Source: Ascarosepion bandense
Lineage: Eukaryota > Mollusca > Cephalopoda > Sepiida > Sepiidae
Reading direction: 5' to 3'
Assembly: GCA_037127315.1 (NCBI GenBank)
Contig: JBBBDQ010001187.1
Coordinates: 1,629,001 to 1,693,000 of the forward strand
DNA length: 64,000 nt
Shown: positions 32,654-44,500 of the stretch, one piece after another
Numbering within the stretch: position 1 is the first letter of the stretch
Layout of the letters: each line of letters begins with the position of its first letter
The notes under the pieces: model-generated
What the model saw: the letters and a program-made list of their open reading frames with translations, nothing else
Database searches by the model: none
What the model was told of the DNA's origin: nothing
Made by a program: the position numbers and the translations under genes

Positions 32654-33524
32654 ACGTACGGACCTCTGCCGTTTCCCGGGGCGCGTCTACAAAATTTCTC
32701 TATGTGGCCTTCTTTCCCACAATTCCAACACCTAACAACGCTCCCGTTCCTTTCCCGCTCACGAGTCTTGTATTTAGTTCCCCTATTACCAACTTTTCTA
32801 TTGTTCTTATTCCTATTATTATTAGTATTAGATTCAGCGGGGCTTACGGCTTCTATCGGTACCCGTCTCCGAGAGTAGCAAATTTCCATATGCTCCTCTT
32901 CGTATTCAGAGTTTGCATCGAGTCGAATTTTCCATCTCAACTCAGATAACGCTTTCTGATAGGCAGCCTCTAGTGTTTGTGGCTCATCCTTCATAACTGC
33001 CATCTTTATTTCCCGATCCCTTAGACCTTTTATGAAAAATCCTAGAACTTGTTTTGTCACAACTTCATTCCTCCCGTCAACCCCAACATATGCGCCCTCC
33101 GCTAGGCGTACTACTCTCTGCATGTAGTCCTGCACCCCTCCGTTCTACCCTGCTTAATGTTCACTAATTCGACTAACTGTGCGTCGGGGTCTAAAACCAA
33201 TCCGTAATATTCCTTTAAAGAAGTTTTTAACTCCTTCCATGTGAGTTGTGGGTTATTAGAGATTAGTCTATATACATAGTGTCCAACAGCTCCCCTTGTT
33301 GTGAGAAGAGCTGCCTGACACTTGTCTTCTGCCACGCGCACCACTTTAAAATACCTCTCCATATCGTCCAACCAAACACTATAACCACCATCTTCTTTGC
33401 ATGCTAATGGCTGTATATTTTTTAAAAAAGATTCTCCCCTTAAAGTGTTCGACACCGAACAAGCCACATTTCTCAATTCTAGGGTCAGACCTTGAACAAA
33501 ATCGGCAAAAGTATGCTGTTCCAT
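32650..33524 (-). pseudogene. gag: gag with internal frameshift
   Basis: Two frames: 33111-33524 (137 codons, ATG at 33524, capsid-like N-terminal half) and 32650-33135 (161 codons, capsid C-terminal half and nucleocapsid). The second carries a CCHC zinc knuckle, CWNCGKEGHIEKFC, preceded by a basic, Asn/Arg-rich stretch. The frame changes at a run of G on the minus strand (plus-strand C run at 33135-33138). The break is inside the capsid region, not at the gag-pol border, so it is a disabling indel or a homopolymer sequencing error rather than programmed frameshifting. Confidence 0.88.
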
Positions 33525-33733
33525 TTTTTTTTTTAATTAGATTTATTATAAACTTATGAACAAGAGCAGAACACACACAAGATCGAATCAAAAGTCACCT
33601 ACCTTTCGTTGATGTCGTCCGGTTGCTTTCTATTTTCGTCTTCTATCTGGTAGTTTTCATTCCGTTGAATTTCAATTGTCGCCGTGGTAACCAAGCTCGT
33701 ATCTATCTGTTTTGTTGTTGTTGTCTTAAAACA
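33525..33733 (-). other. Leader between primer-binding site and gag
   Basis: Untranslated leader of about 210 bp. The plus-strand frame at 33623-33808 is antisense and not a gene. Confidence 0.55.
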
Positions 33734-33755
33734 GCAAGTCACTGGGCACCAATTT
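33734..33755 (-). other. tRNA primer-binding site
   Basis: A few bases inside the 5' LTR the minus strand reads 'tggtgcccagtgacttgc'. The leading TGG is complementary to a tRNA CCA end. The priming tRNA was not identified. Confidence 0.75.
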
Positions 33756-33760
33756 GCTTA

Positions 33761-34233
33761 TGTTATATATCGCCGTACGACGACAAAACAACAAACACGC
33801 ATATATAAAAATATAAGGTTATATTTTTATTAATGACGACGAACCGTGTGGAATAGAGAAGAGGAGAGTGAGAGCGCACATAGAATGGGTTGACGGGAGT
33901 GTAGTCTTGCCTGTGGTGTTTCTCTGCTTCCACTGGCCGTTCTCTGCTGGCGAATCCGTGTGTCGAGGTCTTTATATAGTCTTCTAGAACCGGGACTTTC
34001 CTTCCAGTTTTGCCTCGCCCACGCAACGCCCACGTAATTCCCAGAGACACCTGTTCTGTTTGCCTCCGTAGTCATTTCCGCCGCTGTCGGAAATAAGGTC
34101 AAACGACATCCGCTCCGGCCTCGACAGGATGTATTTCACAAACACCTGTCTTGTCGTTCGCCGACCCCTTCACCGACGGGAAACACCATCGCTTGCATCA
34201 CTTCCTCGGGTGGGGCCAGATTGTTATATTACA
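33761..34233 (-). repeat. 5' LTR of the gypsy element
   Basis: 473 bp, TG...CA ends, near-identical to the 3' LTR. It carries 12 extra bases near 34196-34207. Confidence 0.95.

Positions 34234-34265
<32 letters not shown>
34234..34265. repeat. (TA)n tract flanking the LTR element
   Basis: About 15 TA units immediately outside the 5' LTR. Confidence 0.9.
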
Positions 34266-34267
<2 letters not shown>

Positions 34268-34444
34268 CACGCCCATACTCACATATATACTCATATATTT
34301 TACGCTCTCACACCTTGATTGAGTACTCTGGAAGAGTGGGGGACTTTGTAAACAGTAGCTACTCCGCCATATACGCATCACTCATTCGATAATGAATTGG
34401 AGCACTCTAGCTATTGGGCATGTTTATACGCACTAAAAAGCCTG

Positions 34445-34586
34445 CTTTCTTCTACCGGACGCTCGTGGTCTAGGGTTAGAATCGCCGACTGCCGCTTATT
34501 CGCGGGATTCGATCCTGGGTTAGGAAACGAACGGAGTCTAAGCTGTACTGATGACTTGTGATATAGCGAAATAGATCTGTCTATAG

Positions 34587-34590
<4 letters not shown>
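34445..34590 (+). mobile_element. Second tRNA-derived SINE family
   Basis: 'ctcgtggtctagggttagaa' resembles a tRNA A-box region and 'cgggattcgatcctgggtt' a B-box region, about 35 bp apart. A non-tRNA body follows ('acgaacggagtctaagctgt') and ends in a short 'tatagtatatata' run. Unlike the SINE at 18.4 kb in sequence and length (about 145 bp). Only one copy is seen in this window. Confidence 0.6.
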
Positions 34591-34625
<35 letters not shown>

Positions 34626-35140
34626 ATGTATATGTGTGTATCGGTATGTGTGTGTGTATATGTATTTATAGGTATGTGTGTATATATGTATGCATATGTG
34701 TGCATAGATATATGTGTGTGTATATGTATGTATATGTGTGTATAGTTATATGTGTGTGTATGTGTTTATAGGTATATGTGTGTATATATGTATGTATATG
34801 TGTGTATAGTTATATGTGTGTGCATGTGTTTATAGGTATATGTGTGTATATATGTGTGTATACGTAGATGTGTGTGTGTGTATATATGTATGTATATGTT
34901 TGCATAGGTATATGTGTGTATGTGTATGTATATGTGTGTATAGTTATATGTGTATATGCGTATGCATATATGTATATTTATGTATGTATATATGTGTGTA
35001 TATAGGTATATATATTAAAGAAAAAAATATATTTGTTTTTGGATGCATTATACTGTATGTGTGTATATGAATATATGTGTGTATGTATATATTTATATAT
35101 ATGTATCTATGCATGTATATGTGGGTATGTGTATGTATGT
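34589..35140 (+). repeat. TG/TA-rich minisatellite
   Basis: Irregular 'tatgtgtgtata' repeats with a longer period of about 64 bp visible at 34736-34860 (units containing 'gtatagttatatgtgtgtg' and 'gtttataggtatatgtgtg'). Frames of 65-101 codons here are Cys/Val/Tyr-rich repeat products. Confidence 0.9.
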
Positions 35141-35159
35141 ATAGATTTTTTAATGTCTT

Positions 35160-35350
35160 TGAGATTATTATTAATCTCAAAGGTTTTTATGTTTATATGT
35201 ATTATTATTGTTATTATTATTATTATTTTATTACTATTATTATGTAATACATTTTTCTTAATAATATCATTATTATTATTAATGTTAAAATTTTTGATAT
35301 ACATTTATTATTATTATTGTTACAATTATTATTATTAATATTATTACTAT
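35160..35350 (+). repeat. ATT-rich low-complexity region
   Basis: Interrupted (ATT)n blocks over about 190 bp, with an 'atctcaaaggttttt' spacer near the start. Confidence 0.85.
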
Positions 35351-35536
35351 TAAGATATGTTTTTAAATTGTCTTTTAATATTTATTTATCATTTTCTTAT
35401 ATAGTTTTTAATTTACTGTTTTAATTATTTTAACTGTACTTATAATATAATATTAATGGTGTTTATTTTTTTATTTGTATAAAAAATTTGATTGACATTT
35501 TTTTATGTTAAAATCATTATTATCATTCTTTTCTCA

Positions 35537-35537
<1 letters not shown>
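35351..35537. other. Very AT-rich spacer
   Basis: No gene or repeat family seen. Confidence 0.4.
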
Positions 35538-35592
<55 letters not shown>

Positions 35593-35615
35593 GTGTGTCT
35601 CTGTGTGTCTGTGTG
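35538..35615. repeat. (TA)n(TG)n microsatellite
   Basis: About 11 TA units then about 20 TG units with a few C substitutions. Confidence 0.93.
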
Positions 35616-35994
35616 TTAGGTCTCTCTAAGCAGCAAATTTCCTTACAATCTATATTTGCTAATGATAACGATGATTTTGCTGTCATATTTTAATATTTTT
35701 TCTTGTTAGAGAATGAGTTTTAATAATTAGGAACCACCTCAAACTGTGTTATTAAAAATGGATTAAGCTCAATTCAATCGCGTGCATTACGATTATATCA
35801 TGGTATATACCCGAACGCCTCCATGCACGTGGGATGTGACACAAAACCAAATTTTACGCGGATGATATGTCATCGTAAATTTCACATATATTGTGTCGGG
35901 TTCTTTACCATTTACACAAGATGAAACGTTAGCCTTCAGCATAGCCTGTACTTGGTTCCTCTATGCTTGAAGGCAAATTCTCCGATTACTGCTT
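35616..35994. other. No gene seen
   Basis: AT-rich sequence without motif. Confidence 0.4.
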
Positions 35995-36572
35995 TCCTAA
36001 TGCGAATCAGAGATCCCAAGGCGAATTGGTATGGCGAAAGAAGTATTCCAGAAGTTGAGTAATATATTAAGAAACAGGACACTATCGCTAGAAACAAAGA
36101 AGAGACGTACGGGATTGTTATATCTGCCCTTCAATATGGCAGTAAATGCTGGACAATATCGTCAAAGATGAAAGAAAAATTTGAAACAACTGAAATGGGG
36201 ATCTAGAGAAAGAGGGTGCGGGTATCAAGGATCGAACATGTGAGCAATGATGAGGTTTTTAGAAAGGATGGAAACACAAAGGAAATCATTGCTGAACATC
36301 AGAAAGAGACAGCTAAAATTCTAGGAACACGTGATGAGTAGAAAAGTCTTGGAGAGTACTGTACTCACAGGTCAGATAAAGGGAAAGAGAAATGGAGGAA
36401 AACAGCAGATAACATATTTTAAAGAAATGAGCAGGTGGATGGCAGAGCGGGGTTTGTGTGGGGTAATAGAAGAAAGCATGCTCAGAGCCACCAGGGATAA
36501 GAAAACGTGGAAAGCCATGATCGCCTACGTCTTGAAGGGAGAGGGCACAAAGAAGAAGAAGAAGAAGAAATC
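35995..36572 (+). pseudogene. RTE/BovB-like LINE 3' fragment
   Basis: Matches the last roughly 180 codons of the RTE copy at 24.2-25.5 kb, from the RIGMAKEVFQKLS block through ALQYGSKCWTISS equivalents to MLRATRDKKTWKAMIAYVLKG. Frameshifts occur near 36105 and 36205. It ends with an (AAG)n tail at 36551-36570, after which a SINE begins at once. Confidence 0.82.
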
Positions 36573-36581
36573 CGCATTTGG

Positions 36582-36890
36582 GGTGTGCGTTGTGGTGGAG
36601 TAGGTATGCACTCGGAATAACAAATCGGTGAGCCGAGTTCGAATTCCAGTTGAATTCGTTGCATTTACTTGGGAAAGGTAATAATCCGTCTCTCCCCTCC
36701 AGTTATGGGTTAAATAATAGAACAGATTTGATTCTATAGCCTTGGATGGCAACCAGTCTATCGTAGAAAGCAATGGCAACATACTGCGGAATAATTTCTG
36801 CCCAGTCAGTCATAGGTAATACTATTTACACCGAGCCTTCCATATTGATGAATTTTAATATTAATTAAATAATATTAAGAGTATCGGGTT
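36582..36890 (+). mobile_element. tRNA-derived SINE with variant 3' end
   Basis: The head 'gtgcgttgtggtggagtagg' and B-box 'gagttcgaattccagttga' are followed by a small deletion in the 'gcgcaaatac' region and a normal body to 'cccagtcagtcat'. The end then differs from the usual one: 'ggtaatactatttac', 'gagccttccatattgat' and an AT-rich tail. The same variant end follows the SINE at 48.3-48.7 kb. Inserted directly behind an RTE tail. Confidence 0.8.
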
Positions 36891-36930
36891 TTCGGATTTT
36901 TTATTTGCTCATTATTTTAATTACAAAATA

Positions 36931-37132
36931 TTAAGGTATTAATCTCTACCCCCCTCTAGTAATGCGTTAAATAATAGAACAGATTGGTTTCTATGGCCTT
37001 GCCTGGCAACCAGTCTACCGCAGAATGTAATGGCAACCTACTGTGGGATAATCTTCTTCCCAGTCAGTCATGTCGCTTTCAAGACATGATAGTCCAAGCG
37101 TGTATCACCTATGGCAATTAATACACTGAATG
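36931..37132 (+). mobile_element. tRNA-derived SINE, 5'-truncated
   Basis: Starts in the 'aaggtattaatc' region and runs through 'tggcaaccagtctaccgcag' to the usual 3' end 'gcgtgtatcacctatggcaa'. It overlaps in content with the SINE just upstream, so it is a separate copy rather than its split half. Confidence 0.75.
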
Positions 37133-37439
37133 CGCATTTGAAAGGCCTCATTTGAGTAGAGGCTGTGAATATGTTTCATTTGGCATAAAAACATGTTTTA
37201 AGTCAGGAGCAATGTGTTAGATGAAACTTACAGCAATATTATTTGTCAGCGAGACTGTATTAGGAATAACTTCTCCATGAAAAGGCAACCATATTTAAGA
37301 AGGAAGCGAGATCTCGGCAATAACATTTCTACTGGAATTATCATGTTATATCCTCAGCAGAGTGTCAGTGTTCTTAGCTAATTACGAACGTTCGCTTCTG
37401 CAAGTCTTTTCTCATAAGATTACTGAATTGTTCTTTCCC
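37133..37439. other. No gene seen
   Basis: No ORF or recognised repeat. Confidence 0.4.
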
Positions 37440-38514
37440 TAAAATCTTTCTCTCTCATGAGATTTCTGACATTCTATATAATTAATCACCATTCTCTCAT
37501 GCACCTTTCTTTCTTTCCTTCTTTCTTGTAGGCTCTTTCTTTCTTTATTTCTTATTACGTTACATTTACTCTAATTTATGGGTTATTTTTTTTTCAATTT
37601 CGTTCACATTTTCATTTCTTTAATTTTTTTCTTTGACTTTTCTCCGGAATTCTTTCTATCTTTTGTTATTTCGTCTCAGCTACTTTTCTTTTGCTCCAGT
37701 AATACCTTTTTTAACATTTCATTCATTTTATTTTTATTTCTTGCTTTTATCCGAATTTGTTTTCTTTCTTTCTTTAAATATTTCCTTACTTATTAGTTAC
37801 TACATTACTTCCACAATTCCTTAAATCCTTCCTTACATTCTTCCTTATTTCGATCCTTATTTCCTTCCTTACCTAATTCCTTGTTACCTCCCTTTCTTAC
37901 ATCCTTCCTTCGTCCTTCTTCCCTTCCTTACATCCTTACTTACCTCCTTTCTAACGTCATTCTTTCCTTCCTTACATACTTACATCTTTCTTTACGTCCT
38001 TCTTCCCTTTCTTATATCCTTACTTACATCTTCCTTATGTCCTTCTTCCCTTCCTTACATACTTATTTACTTTCTTCTTTAAATCCTTACTTAATTCTTT
38101 ATCTCCTCTCTTCCTTACTTCTTTCCTTACTTTCTTTCTTCTTTCATTACTTACTTCATTCCTTAGATTCTGACTTCCTTATTTATTTATTTTCTCCCTC
38201 ATTTCTTCGATAATTACTTACATTTTTTCTTCCTTGCTCCCCTCCTTATTTATTTCCTTACGTCATTTATTCCTTCATTGCTTATTTCCTAACTTCATTC
38301 CTTCTTTCCTTACGTCCCAACTGACATCATTCCTTCTTTACTTCTTTCCATACTTCCTTACCTACTTCTTTACTTCTTTCCTTATTTCCTTCCGTACTTT
38401 CTTCTTTACTTACTTTCTTCCTTAATTGCTTATATCTTTCTTTACTAATTTCCTTCCTTCCTTTCTTACTTACAGGCCGTCTTCCTTACATTCTTACTTA
38501 CATGATTCCTTCCC
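37440..38514 (+). repeat. Degenerate pyrimidine-rich flank of the 28-bp satellite
   Basis: Irregular CTTC, CTTA and CTTT tetranucleotides without a fixed period, grading into the regular array. Open frames here (62-110 codons) are Phe/Leu/Ser products of the bias. Confidence 0.85.
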
Positions 38515-41500
38515 TACTTTCTAACTTACATGCTTCCTCCCTTAATTTCTTATTTCACGCTTCCTTCCTTAATTTCTTACTTTCACGCTTCCTTCCTTAC
38601 TTTCTTACTTTCATGCTTCCTTCCTTACTTTCTTACTTACATGCTTCCTTCCTTACTTTCTTACGTTCATGCTTCCTTCCCTGCTTTCTTACTTACATAC
38701 TTCCTTCCTTACATTCTTACTTTCACGCTTCCTTCCTTAATTTCTTACTTACATGCTTCCTTCCCTGCTTTCTTACTTACATACTTCCTTCCTTACTTTC
38801 TTACTTTCATGCTTCCTTCCTTACTTTCTTACTTACATGCTTCCTTCCTTACTTTCTTACTTACATGCTTCCTTCCCTGCTTTCTTACTTACATGCTTCC
38901 TTCACTGCTTTCTTACTTACATACTTCGTTCCTTACTTTCTTACTTACATGCTTCCTTCCCTGCTTTCTTACTTACATACTTCCTTCCTTACTTTCTTAC
39001 TTACATGCTTCTTTCCCTGCTTTCTTACTTACATACTTCCTTCCTTACTTTCTTACTTACATGCTCCCTTCCTTACTTTCTTACTTACATGCTTCCTTCC
39101 TTACTTTCTTACATGCTTCCTTCCTTACTTTCTTACTTACATGCTTCCTTCCCTGCTTTCTTACTTACATGCTTCCTTCCTTACTTTCTTACTTACATGC
39201 TTCCTTCCTTACTTTCTTACATTCATGCATCTCTCCTTACTTTCTTACTTACATACTTCCTTCCTTACTTTCTTACTTACATGCATCCTTCACTGCTTTC
39301 TTACTTACATACTTCCTTCCTTACTTTCTTACTTACATGCTTCCTTCCCTGCTTTCTTACTTACATGCTTCCTTCCTTACTTTCTTACTTACATGCTTCC
39401 TTCCCTGCTTTCTTACTTACATGCTTCCTTCCTTACTTTCTTACTTACATGCTTCCTTCCTTACTTTCTTACTTACATACTTCCTTCCTTACTTTCTTAC
39501 TTACATGCTTCCTTCCTTACTTTCTTACTTACATGCTTCCTTCCTTACTTTCTTACTTACATGATTCCTTCCCTGCTTTCTTACTTACATGCTTCCTTCC
39601 CTGCTTTCTTACTTACATGCTTCCTTCCTTACTTTCTTACTTACATACTTCCTTCATTCCTTTCTTTCTTACATGCTTCCTTCCCTGCTTTCTTACTTAC
39701 ATGCTTCCTTCCTTACTTTCTTACTTACATGCTTCCTTCCTTACATTCTTACTTACATGCTTCCTTCCTTACTTTCTTTCTTACATGCTTCCTTCCTTAC
39801 TTTCTTACTTACATGCTTCCTTCCTTACTTTCTTACTTACATGCTTCCTTCCTTACATTCTTACTTACATGCTTCCTTCCTTACTTTCTTACTTACATAC
39901 TTCCTTCCTTCCTTTCTTTCTTATATGCTTCCTTCCCTGCTTTCTTACTTACATGCTTCCTTCCTAACTTTCTTACTTACATACTTCCTTCCTTCCTTTC
40001 TTTCTTACATGCTTCCTTCCCTGCTTTCTTACTTACATGCTTCCTTCCTTACTTTCTTACTTACATGCTTCCTTCCTTCCTTTCTTTCTTACATGCTTCC
40101 TTCCCTGCTTTCTTACTTACATGCTTCCTTCCTTACCTTCTTACTTACATGCTTCCTTCCTTACTTTCTTACTTACATTCTTCCTTCCTTACTTTCTTAC
40201 TTACATACTTCCTTCCTTACTTTCTTACTTACATGCTTCCTTCACTGCTTTCTTACTTACATGCTTCCTTCCTTACTTTCTTACTTACATGCTTCCTTCC
40301 TTACTTTCTTACTTACATACTTCCTTCCTTACTTTCTTACTTACATGCTTCCTTCCTTACATTCTTACTTACATGCTTCCTTCCTTACTTTCTTACTTAC
40401 ATGCTTCCTTCCTTCCTTTCTTTCTTACATGCTTCCTTCCATGCTTTCTTACTTACATGCTTCCTTCCTTACTTTCTTACTTACATACTTCCTTCCTTCC
40501 TTTCTTTCTTACATGCTTCCTTCCCTGCTTTCTTACTTACATGCTTCCTTCCTTACTTTCTTACTTACATGCTTTCTTCCTTACATTCTTACTTACATGC
40601 TTCCTTCCTTACTTTCTTACTTACATGCTTCCTTCCTTACTTTCTTACTTACATACTTCCTTCCTTACTTTCTTACTTACATGCTTCCTTCACTGCTTTC
40701 TTACTTACATGCTTCCTCCCTTAATTTCTTACTTTCACGCTTCCTTCCTTAATTTCTTACTTTCACGCTTCCTTCCTTACTTTCTTACTTTCATGCTTCC
40801 TTCCTTACTTTCTTACTTACATGCTTCCTTCCTTACTTTCTTACGTTCATGCTTCCTTCCCTGCTTTCTTACTTACATACTTCCTCCTTACTTTCTTACT
40901 TTCACGCTTCCTTCCTTAATTTCTTACTTACATGCTTCCTTCCCTGCTTTCTTACTTACATACTTCCTTCCTTACTTTCTTACTTTCATGCTTCCTTCCT
41001 TACTTTCTTACTTACATGCTTCCTTCCTTACTTTCTTACTTACATGCTTCCTTCCCTGCTTTCTTACTTACATGCTTCCTTCACTGCTTTCTTACTTACA
41101 TACTTCCTTCCTTACTTTCTTACTTACATGCTTCCTTCCCTGCTTTCTTACTTACATAATTCTTTCCTTACTTTCTTACTTACATGCTTCTTTCCCTGCT
41201 TTCTTACTTACATACTTCCTTCCTTACTTTCTTACTTTCATGCTTCCTTCCTTACTTTCTTACTTACATGCTTCCTTCCTTACTTTCTTACTTACATACT
41301 TCCTTCCTTCCTTTCTTTCTTACATGCTTCCTTCCCTGCTTTCTTACTTACATGCTTCCTTCCTTACTTTCTTACTTACATGCTTCCTTCCTTCCTTTCT
41401 TTCTTACATGCTTCCTTCCCTGCTTTCTTACTTACATGCTTCCTTCCTTACCTTCTTACTTACATGCTTCCTTCCTTACTTTCTTACTTACATTCTTCCT

Positions 41501-44500
41501 TCCTTACTTTCTTACTTACATACTTCCATCCTTACTTTCTTACTTACATGCTTCCTTCACTGCTTTCTTACTTACATGCTTCCTTCCTTACTTTCTTACT
41601 TACATGCTTCCTTCCTTACTTTCTTACTTACATGCTTCCTTCCTTACTTTCTTACTTACATGCTTCCTTCCTTACATTCTTACTTACATGCTTCCTTCCT
41701 TACTTTCTTACTTACATGCTTCCTTCCTTCCTTTCTTCTTACATGCTTCCTTCCCTGCTTTCTTACTTACATGCTTCCTTCCTTACTTTCTTACTTACAT
41801 ACTTCCTTCCTTCCTTTCTTTCTTACATGCTTCCTTCCCTGCTTTCTTACTTACATGCTTCCTTCCTTACTTTCTTACTTACATGTTTTCTTCCTTACAT
41901 TCTTACTTACATGCTTCCTTCCTTACTTTCTTACTTACATGCTTCCTTCCTTACTTTCTTACTTACATACTTCCTTCCTTACTTTCTTACTTACATGCTT
42001 CCTTCACTGCTTTCTTACTTACATGCTTCCGCCCTTAATTTCTTACTTTCACGCTTCCTTCCTTAATTTCTTACTTTCACGCTTCCTTCCTTACTTTCTT
42101 ACTTTCATGCTTCCTTCCTTACTTTCTTACTTACATGCTTCCTTCCTTACTTTCTTACGTTCATGCTTCCTTCCCTGCTTTCTTACTTACATACTTCCTC
42201 CTTACTTTCTTACTTTCACGCTTCCTTCCTTAATTTCTTACTTACATGCTTCCTTCCCTGCTTTCTTACTTACATACTTCCTTCCTTACTTTCTTACTTT
42301 CATGCTTCCTTCCTTACTTTCTTACTTACATGCTTCCTTCCTTACTTTCTTACTTACATGCTTCCTTCCCTGCTTTCTTACTTACATGCTTCCTTCACTG
42401 CTTTCTTACTTACATACTTCCTTCCTTACTTTCTTACTTACATGCTTCCTTCCCTGCTTTCTTACTTACATAATTCTTTCCTTACTTTCTTACTTACATG
42501 CTTCTTTCCCTGCTTTCTTACTTACATACTTCCTTCCTTACTTTCTTACTTACATGCTCCCTTCCTTACTTTCTTACTTACATGCTTCCTTCCTTACTTT
42601 CTTACATGCTTCCTTCCTTACTTTCTTACTTACATGCTTCCTTCCCTGCTTTCTTACTTACATGCTTCCTTCCTTACTTTCTTACTTACATGCTTCCTTC
42701 CTTACTTTCTTACATTCATGCATCTCTCCTTACTTTCTTACTTACATGCTTCCTTCCCTGCTTTCTTACTTACATGCTTCCTTCCTTACTTTCTTACTTA
42801 CATGCTTCCTTCCTTACTTTCTTACATTCATGCATCTCTCCTTACTTTCTTACTTACATACTTCCTTCCTTACTTTCTTACTTACATGCATCCTTCACTG
42901 CTTTCTTACTTACATACTTCCTTCCTTACTTTCTTACTTACATGCTTCCTTCCCTGCTTTCTTACTTACATGCTTCCTTCCTTACTTTCTTACTTACATG
43001 CTTCCTTCCTTACTTTCTTACATACATGCTTCCTTCCCTACTTTCTTACTTACATGCTTCCTTCCTTACTTTCTTACTTACATACTTCCTTCCTTACTTT
43101 ATTACTTACATGCTTCCTTCCTTACTTTCTTACTTACATGCTTCCTTCCTTACTTTCTTACTTACATGATTCCTTCCCTGCTTTCTTACTTACATGCTTC
43201 CTTCCCTGCTTTCTTACTTACATGCTTCCTTCCTTACTTTCTTACATACATACTTCCTTCATTCCTTTCTTTCTTACATGCTTCCTTCCCTGCTTTCTTA
43301 CTTACATGCTTCCTTCCTTACTTTCTTACTTACATGCTTCCTTCCTTACATTCTTACTTACATGCTTCCTTCCTTACTTTCTTTCTTACATGCTTCCTTC
43401 CTTACTTTCTTACTTACATGCTTCCTTCCTTACTTTCTTACTTACATGCTTCCTTCCTTACATTCTTACTTACATGCTTCCTTCCTTACTTTCTTACTTA
43501 CATACTTCCTTCCTTCCTTTCTTTCTTATATGCTTCCTGCCCTGCTTTCTTACTTACATGCTTCCTTCCTAACTTTCTTACTTACATACTTCCTTCCTTC
43601 CTTTCTTTCTTACATGCTTCCTTCCCTGCTTTCTTACTTACATGCTTCCTTCCTTACTTTCTTACTTACATGCTTCCTTCCTTCCTTTCTTTCTTACATG
43701 CTTCCTTCCCTGCTTTCTTACTTACATGCTTCCTTCCTTACCTTCTTACTTACATGCTTCCTTCCTTACTTTCTTACTTACATGCTTCCTTCCTTACTTT
43801 CTTACTTACATACTTCCTTCCTTACTTTCTTACTTACATGCTTCCTTCACTGCTTTCTTACTTACATGCTTCCTTCCTTACTTTCTTACTTACATGCTTC
43901 CTTCCTTACTTTCTTACTTACATGCTTCCTTCCTTACTTTCTTACTTACATGCTTCCTTCCTTACATTCTTACTTACATGCTTCCTTCCTTACTTTCTTA
44001 CTTACATGCTTCCTTCCTTCCTTTCTTTCTTACATGCTTCCTTCCCTGCTTTCTTACTTACATGCTTCCTTCCTTACTTTCTTACTTACATACATCCTTC
44101 CTTCCTTTCTTTCTTACATGCTTTCTTCCTGCCTTCCCTGCTTTCTTACTTACATGCTTCCTTCCTTACTTTCTTACTTACATGCTTTCTTCCTTACATT
44201 CTTACTTACATGCTTCCTTCCTTACTTTCTTACTTACATGCTTCCTTCCTTACTTTCTTACTTACATACTTCCTTCCTTACTTTCTTACTTACATGCTTC
44301 CTTCACTGCTTTCTTACTTACATGCTTCCTTCCTTACTTTCTTACTTACATGTTTCCTTCCTTACTTTCTTACTTACATGCTTCCTTCCTTACTTTCTTA
44401 CTTACATGCTTCCTTCCTTACTTTCTTACTTACATGCTTCATTCCCTGCTTTCTTTCTGACATGCTTCCTTCCTTACTTTCTTACTTACATGCTTCCTTC

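Larger units (their letters stand above)
27446..34233 (-). mobile_element. Ty3/gypsy-type LTR retrotransposon, nearly complete
   Basis: A 6,788-bp element on the minus strand: 5' LTR (33761-34233), primer-binding site, gag, protease, RT-RNase H-integrase and 3' LTR (27446-27906). Both LTRs begin TG and end CA. The domain order PR-RT-RH-INT with a GPY/F module after the integrase places it in Ty3/gypsy (Metaviridae-like); no envelope gene is visible between pol and the 3' LTR. The LTRs differ by about four substitutions and one 12-bp indel, so insertion was recent. Breaks are a frameshift in gag near 33135 and an in-frame TAG at 32240-32242. A clear target-site duplication is not visible; the right flank is a (TA)n tract. 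Confidence 0.95.

Noticed and set aside
27436..34240. Perfect 4-6-bp target-site duplication around the LTR element
   Set aside because: Left flank '...tcatat' and right flank 'gtatat...' are only loosely alike, and the right flank is a TA microsatellite; not reliable.
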